Source: JBEKYD01 sp049509915
GTDB taxonomy: Bacteria > Acidobacteriota > Terriglobia > Bryobacterales > Bryobacteraceae
DNA length: 9,925 bases
Assembly (NCBI GenBank): GCA_049509915.1
Contig: JBEKZL010000381.1
Span: forward strand, 1-9,925
Direction: 5' to 3'
Below the pieces are notes generated by a model. The model ran no database searches. It saw only the letters and a list, made by a program, of their open reading frames with translations, and was not told the DNA's origin. The position numbers were made by a program, and so were the translations under genes. Positions within the stretch are counted from its first letter, which is position 1. Every line of letters starts with the position of its first letter. Shown piece by piece: positions 6,150 through 9,925 of this stretch.

Positions 6150-8927
6150 ATGGCCACGAAATCAACGAAACCAGGAAAGCAAAAGACTGTGGAAACCCTG
6201 ACCCATGAGGAGGCTTCGCGCAAGAATATTCCAACCGCCGAGTTTCAGTCGGTAATGCGGAAGGACGAGCAAACTCCGATTCGCGTCGCTTATGAGCGGC
6301 GCAACCGCGACCTGGACCCGCAACTGGTGTGGCGCGGCAAGGACGAACAGGACTGGTCCGATCTGGTGACGCATGCGCCGCCGCTCTACATTCAGGAAAA
6401 GGTACATCCGAAGGTTTTGATTGACGATCTGTTGCGCCGTAGCAAAGCCGATCAGGAATCCGCCGAGGATCAAATAAACCTCTTTGCCGATTTCAACGGC
6501 CTCCCGGACGATGACGCCAAGACCGAGTTCTACCAGCACGATGCGAACTGGAGCAATCGCATGATTCTCGGCGACAGCCTGCAGGTGATGGCATCGCTGG
6601 CGGAACGAGAGGGGCTACGGGGACAGGTTCAGTGCATTTACATCGACCCGCCATACGGGATCAAGTTCAACTCGAACTTTCAGTGGTCCACAACCACGAG
6701 AAAGGTATCGGATGAAGCAACTCAAATCACTAGGGAGCCAGAACAAGTCAAAGCCTTTCGCGACACTTGGAGGGACGGAATTCATTCATACCTAACGTAT
6801 CTCCGGGATAGGTTGTCAGTAGCCCATGAGCTACTGGCTGAGAGGGGATCGTTGTTCTTACAGATTGGTGACGAAAACGTTCACATAGTTCGGTCACTGC
6901 TGGATGAAGTATTTGGTCCTGAGAATTTCTTCGCCCAGATTAACTTCAAGAGTACAGATCCACTGGGTCAGAAGGGGTTGCCAAAAACTTACGACTACAT
7001 CGTTTGGTACTGTAAGGACAAGTCGGCCGCGAAATTCAGACCGCTTTTTTCAGAGAAGCAGTTTGATGACGACCCGGAGTTCCGTTATGACGTGGCTTTT
7101 CCCGGACCTCTCGGTATTATGTCGCGCAGCGGTGATTCCGAGATCCCCATCGAACGATTAGCGAGGCGGAGGGGCGCATGGTCATCCGGCTACACCCAAA
7201 GCTGCACGTTCAGTTTCGATCTGTTCGGTAGAAGGGCTGACCCACAAAAAGGAAAGAGCTGGGCGACCCATCCCGCGGGCGTCGAGACCCTAAAGAAGGC
7301 GGACCGCCTATTTTGGATCAACACAGGGGTCTACATGAAGTCATTCCTTTTGGACTACCCGGTCACCCAGATCAATAACAACTGGTCGGATAAGCCCGGA
7401 GCGGGAAGTGAGATTTACGTAGTCCAGACGGCCGCAAAATTCATCGCACGCTGCGTTCTAATGACCACCGACCCAGGCGACCTCGTGCTGGACCCAACCT
7501 GTGGATCGGGCACGACCGCCTACGTGGCGGAACAATGGGGACGTCGCTGGATCACGATCGATACCTCTCGTGTCGCGCTCGCGCTTGCAAGGGCGCGCGT
7601 CATGGGCGCGCGGTACCCCTTTTACGTGCTTGCGGACAGCAAGGACGGTCAGCAGAAGGAAGGCGAAGTCACCCACTCGGTTCCGTCCGAGGCTCCGACG
7701 TACGGCAACATCCGTCAGGGCTTTGTGTATGAGCGCGTGCCGCACGTCACGCTCAAATCGATTGCCAACAACGCCGAGATCGTCGTGATCTGGGAGAGAT
7801 TCCAAGGCAAACTCGAACCACTACGCGGGCAACTCAACTCGGCACTCAAGCAGAACTGGGAAGAATGGGAAATCCCCCGCGATCCTGGCGAGAAATGGCC
7901 CCAGAATGGCAAGCAGCTACACGCCGAGTGGTGGCAGCAACGTATTGCGTGCCAGAAGGAGATCGACGCCTCCATCGCAGCTAAGGCTGATTTCGAATAC
8001 CTCTACAACAAGCCCTACGAAAACAAAAAAAAGGTCCGCGTAGCCGGGCCATTTACCGTCGAAAGCCTTTCGCCGCACCGCGTGCTGGCCGTCGACGAGA
8101 ACGACGAACTGATCGACGGTGCTACGGCATCCAAAGGTACCGACGAGCTGGGCTTCGTCCAGATGATTCTGGAGAACCTCAAAACGGCCGGCGTGCAGCA
8201 GGCGCACAAGGAAGACAAAGTCACCTTCACGTCGATTGCTCCTTGGCCGGGCGCTCTGGTCTGCGCCGAGGGCCGATATACGGAGGGCGACAAAGACTCC
8301 GGCACAGAGAAGCGCGCGGCCATATTCATTGGGCCGGAGTTCGGTACGGTGTCCCGCCCGGATCTGGTCGCCGCCGCCCGCGAGGCGGGCGACGCCGGCT
8401 TCGACGTGCTGATCACGTGCGCCTTCAACTATGATGCCCATTCCTCGGAATTCAACAAGCTTGGCCGCATTCCGGTGCTCAAGGCGCGCATGAACGCCGA
8501 TCTGCACATGGCCGACGACCTGAAGAATACCGGCAAGGGCAATCTGTTCGTCATCTTCGGCGAGCCGGATATCGAGATTCTCCCGGTGCCGGGCGGGCAG
8601 ATCGAGGTGAGGGTCAACGGCGTGGACGTATTCCATCCGAACACCGGCGAGGTCCGCAGCGACGGCCCCGATGGGATCGCCTGCTGGTTCATCGACACCG
8701 ACTACAACGAAGAGAGCTTTTTCGTCCGCCACGCCTATTTCCTGGGAGCGAACGATCCTTACAAGGCACTCAAAACCACGCTGAAGGCCGAGGTCAACGA
8801 AGAAGCCTGGGCCACGCTGAACAGCGACACATCGCGGCCCTTCAACAAACCCGAGTCCGGGCGCATCGCGGTGAAGGTCATCAACCACCTTGGCGACGAG
8901 GTAATGAAGGTGTTCCGGGTGGACTGA
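6150..8927 (+). CDS. Type III-like DNA methyltransferase (Mod), 925 aa
   Basis: This transfers a methyl group from AdoMet to DNA and would both protect the host and supply specificity to the restriction subunit. Motif IV is DPPYG at 166-170 and motif I is DPTCGSGTT at 448-456, in beta-class order; DPPY favours N6-adenine. The N-terminal 130 residues resemble Mod leader regions (WRGKDEQDW, LYIQEKVHPKVLI). Residues about 185-440, between motifs IV and I, should hold the target-recognition part. A long C-terminal region (about 550-925) of unassigned fold includes DVLITCAFNYDA and may contact Res. The ATG follows a TAAGGAG site 5 nt away, 9 nt after the res stop. The TGA overlaps the next gene's ATG by one base. 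Base composition falls to about 40-52% G+C in rows 6721-7020 against about 65-70% in the rows sampled further 3'. An A8 run lies at 8025-8032. The reading frame is intact. Confidence 0.92.
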   Translation: MATKSTKPGKQKTVETLTHEEASRKNIPTAEFQSVMRKDEQTPIRVAYERRNRDLDPQLVWRGKDEQDWSDLVTHAPPLYIQEKVHPKVLIDDLLRRSKADQESAEDQINLFADFNGLPDDDAKTEFYQHDANWSNRMILGDSLQVMASLAEREGLRGQVQCIYIDPPYGIKFNSNFQWSTTTRKVSDEATQITREPEQVKAFRDTWRDGIHSYLTYLRDRLSVAHELLAERGSLFLQIGDENVHIVRSLLDEVFGPENFFAQINFKSTDPLGQKGLPKTYDYIVWYCKDKSAAKFRPLFSEKQFDDDPEFRYDVAFPGPLGIMSRSGDSEIPIERLARRRGAWSSGYTQSCTFSFDLFGRRADPQKGKSWATHPAGVETLKKADRLFWINTGVYMKSFLLDYPVTQINNNWSDKPGAGSEIYVVQTAAKFIARCVLMTTDPGDLVLDPTCGSGTTAYVAEQWGRRWITIDTSRVALALARARVMGARYPFYVLADSKDGQQKEGEVTHSVPSEAPTYGNIRQGFVYERVPHVTLKSIANNAEIVVIWERFQGKLEPLRGQLNSALKQNWEEWEIPRDPGEKWPQNGKQLHAEWWQQRIACQKEIDASIAAKADFEYLYNKPYENKKKVRVAGPFTVESLSPHRVLAVDENDELIDGATASKGTDELGFVQMILENLKTAGVQQAHKEDKVTFTSIAPWPGALVCAEGRYTEGDKDSGTEKRAAIFIGPEFGTVSRPDLVAAAREAGDAGFDVLITCAFNYDAHSSEFNKLGRIPVLKARMNADLHMADDLKNTGKGNLFVIFGEPDIEILPVPGGQIEVRVNGVDVFHPNTGEVRSDGPDGIACWFIDTDYNEESFFVRHAYFLGANDPYKALKTTLKAEVNEEAWATLNSDTSRPFNKPESGRIAVKVINHLGDEVMKVFRVD
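8025..8032 (+). repeat. A8 homopolymer inside mod
   Basis: Eight consecutive adenines followed by GG encode part of ENKKKVRV in an otherwise GC-rich region. Such runs are slippage-prone. The frame is intact in this sequence. Confidence 0.6.
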
Positions 8928-9925
8928 TGGAATTCCGAATCGCCGACACGTTTACGGACAGCCTCGCAAAGCTCAACGGCGACGAGCAGAAGGCAGTCAA
9001 GACCGCTGCCTTTGATCTCCAGTTGAACCCGGCTCATCCGGCGCTGCAATTCCACAAGCTCGACAAGGCGAAAGACCCCCACTTCTGGGCGGTCCGCGTG
9101 AGTCTCGACATCCGCCTGATTGTGCATAGAACCGAGTCCGGCTTATTGCTGTGCTACGTCAACCACCACGATAACGCTTATCACTGGGCGGAACGGCGTA
9201 AGTTGGAAACCCACCCGAAGACTGGCGCGGCGCAATTGGTGGAAATTCGGGAGACGGTCCGGGAAATCACCATTCCCAAATACGTGGAAGTGGAGCAGGC
9301 GGTGCCGGCGAAAGCGCCCCTGTTTGCCGGTATCCCCGACGAGCAGCTACTGGGATACGGCGTGCCGTCGGAATGGTTGGACGATGTGCGCAGGGCAACT
9401 GAAGCCACAGTGCTGGAGTTGGCCGAGCATCTACCAGCCGAGGCTGCCGAGGCCCTGCTCAATCTGGCCACTGGCGTAACGCCGCCGGTTAAGCAGTTGG
9501 TGCCCGCCACCGCCGGTCCATTCGATCACCCCGATGCTCAGCGCCGTTTCCGGGTGATGAGCAATCTCGAAGAACTCGAGCGCGCACTCGACTATCCCTG
9601 GGACAAATGGACGGTCTTCCTCCACCCGGCACAGCGCCAGTTGGTTGAACGCGGCTACAACGGCCCGGCGCGCGTTTCGGGGTCGGCGGGAACGGGAAAG
9701 ACCATCGTGGCGCTCCATCGCGCGGTCTTCCTTGCCCGAGCCAACCCGGACGCCCGAGTCCTGCTCACCACCTTTTCCGATACTCTATCGAATGCCCTGA
9801 CAGCGAAACTGCGCCGCCTAATCAGCAACGAGCCACGTCTTGGCGAACGCGTGGAAGTCCACGCGATGAACGCGATTGCGAGGCGGCTTTATGAGCTAAA
9901 TTGCGGCCGTCCACAAATCGCTTCC
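8927..9925 (+). CDS. RelE-like domain fused to UvrD-family helicase, 3' end beyond window
   Basis: The 333 visible residues run to the window edge without a stop. Residues 1-95 look like a RelE/ParE-type toxin fold: an N-terminal helix pair (SLAKLNGDEQKAVKTAAFDL), FHKLDKAKDPHFWAVRVSLDIRLIVHR, then a beta strand and a His-rich LLCYVNHHDNAYHWAERRKL. A linker (about 100-220) follows, then the start of an SF1 helicase: a Q-motif-like FLHPAQRQLV (231-240), Walker A SGSAGTGKT (251-259), motif Ia LLTTFSDTLSNAL (279-291) and HAMNAIARRL. The remaining UvrD motifs must lie to the right. The ATG at 8927 overlaps the mod stop by one base, so the gene is coupled to mod and belongs to the operon. Its role is not established: it may act in defence as a helicase, with the toxin-like part as effector or only as a binding fold. 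Confidence 0.85.
   Translation, partial: MEFRIADTFTDSLAKLNGDEQKAVKTAAFDLQLNPAHPALQFHKLDKAKDPHFWAVRVSLDIRLIVHRTESGLLLCYVNHHDNAYHWAERRKLETHPKTGAAQLVEIRETVREITIPKYVEVEQAVPAKAPLFAGIPDEQLLGYGVPSEWLDDVRRATEATVLELAEHLPAEAAEALLNLATGVTPPVKQLVPATAGPFDHPDAQRRFRVMSNLEELERALDYPWDKWTVFLHPAQRQLVERGYNGPARVSGSAGTGKTIVALHRAVFLARANPDARVLLTTFSDTLSNALTAKLRRLISNEPRLGERVEVHAMNAIARRLYELNCGRPQIAS

Noticed and set aside
7917..8888. 323-codon minus-strand frame
   Set aside because: It is opposite the C-terminal part of mod and has no recognisable domain.

Overview
The window is GC-rich bacterial DNA (about 60% G+C by sampled rows). It reads as an accessory region: a phage- or prophage-like module on the minus strand at the left, and a restriction-modification defence operon on the plus strand at the right. 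The taxon cannot be fixed from the sequence alone. The overall style of the proteins and the GC content made me think of a soil Acidobacteriota (Solibacter/Bryobacter-like), but that is only an impression.

Left part (1-2423, minus strand). Reading leftward there is a short protein of unknown function (2067-2423), a 337-bp gap with GTTGGCC repeats, a 124-aa single-span membrane protein with a near-perfect Shine-Dalgarno sequence (1355-1729), and a ParB-domain/DNA-methyltransferase fusion that runs off the left edge (1-1358). The last two overlap at stop and start (a TTG start inside the TGA stop), so they are probably translated together. ParB-methyltransferase fusions of this shape are common in phages and prophages and usually act without a restriction partner.

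Middle (2424-3187). This is a 764-bp stretch with no convincing gene. It is repeat-rich: three exact copies of ATGGCTACCATG, a pair of diverged 43-bp inverted repeats, and several short perfect palindromes. It separates the two oppositely directed modules.

Right part (3188-9925, plus strand). This is a tight operon: res (Type III-like restriction helicase/nuclease), then mod (DNA methyltransferase, 925 aa), then a RelE-like/UvrD-family helicase fusion that runs off the right edge. Spacing is 9 nt between res and mod, and a 1-nt overlap between mod and the helicase. The res gene is broken near 4405. Its N-terminal half (Walker A, DEAH, SAT motifs) and its C-terminal half (motifs V and VI, PD-(D/E)XK nuclease) lie in different frames, and a linker of roughly 40 residues that I expect in this family is missing. 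The methyltransferase and the third gene look intact as far as seen, so the locus may have lost restriction and kept modification. The centre of mod, where the target-recognition region lies, is clearly less GC-rich than the rest of the gene, which suggests a swapped specificity domain.

The most interesting points are the res-mod-RelE/UvrD gene set, the lesion in res, the mosaic centre of mod, and the repeat-rich spacer.
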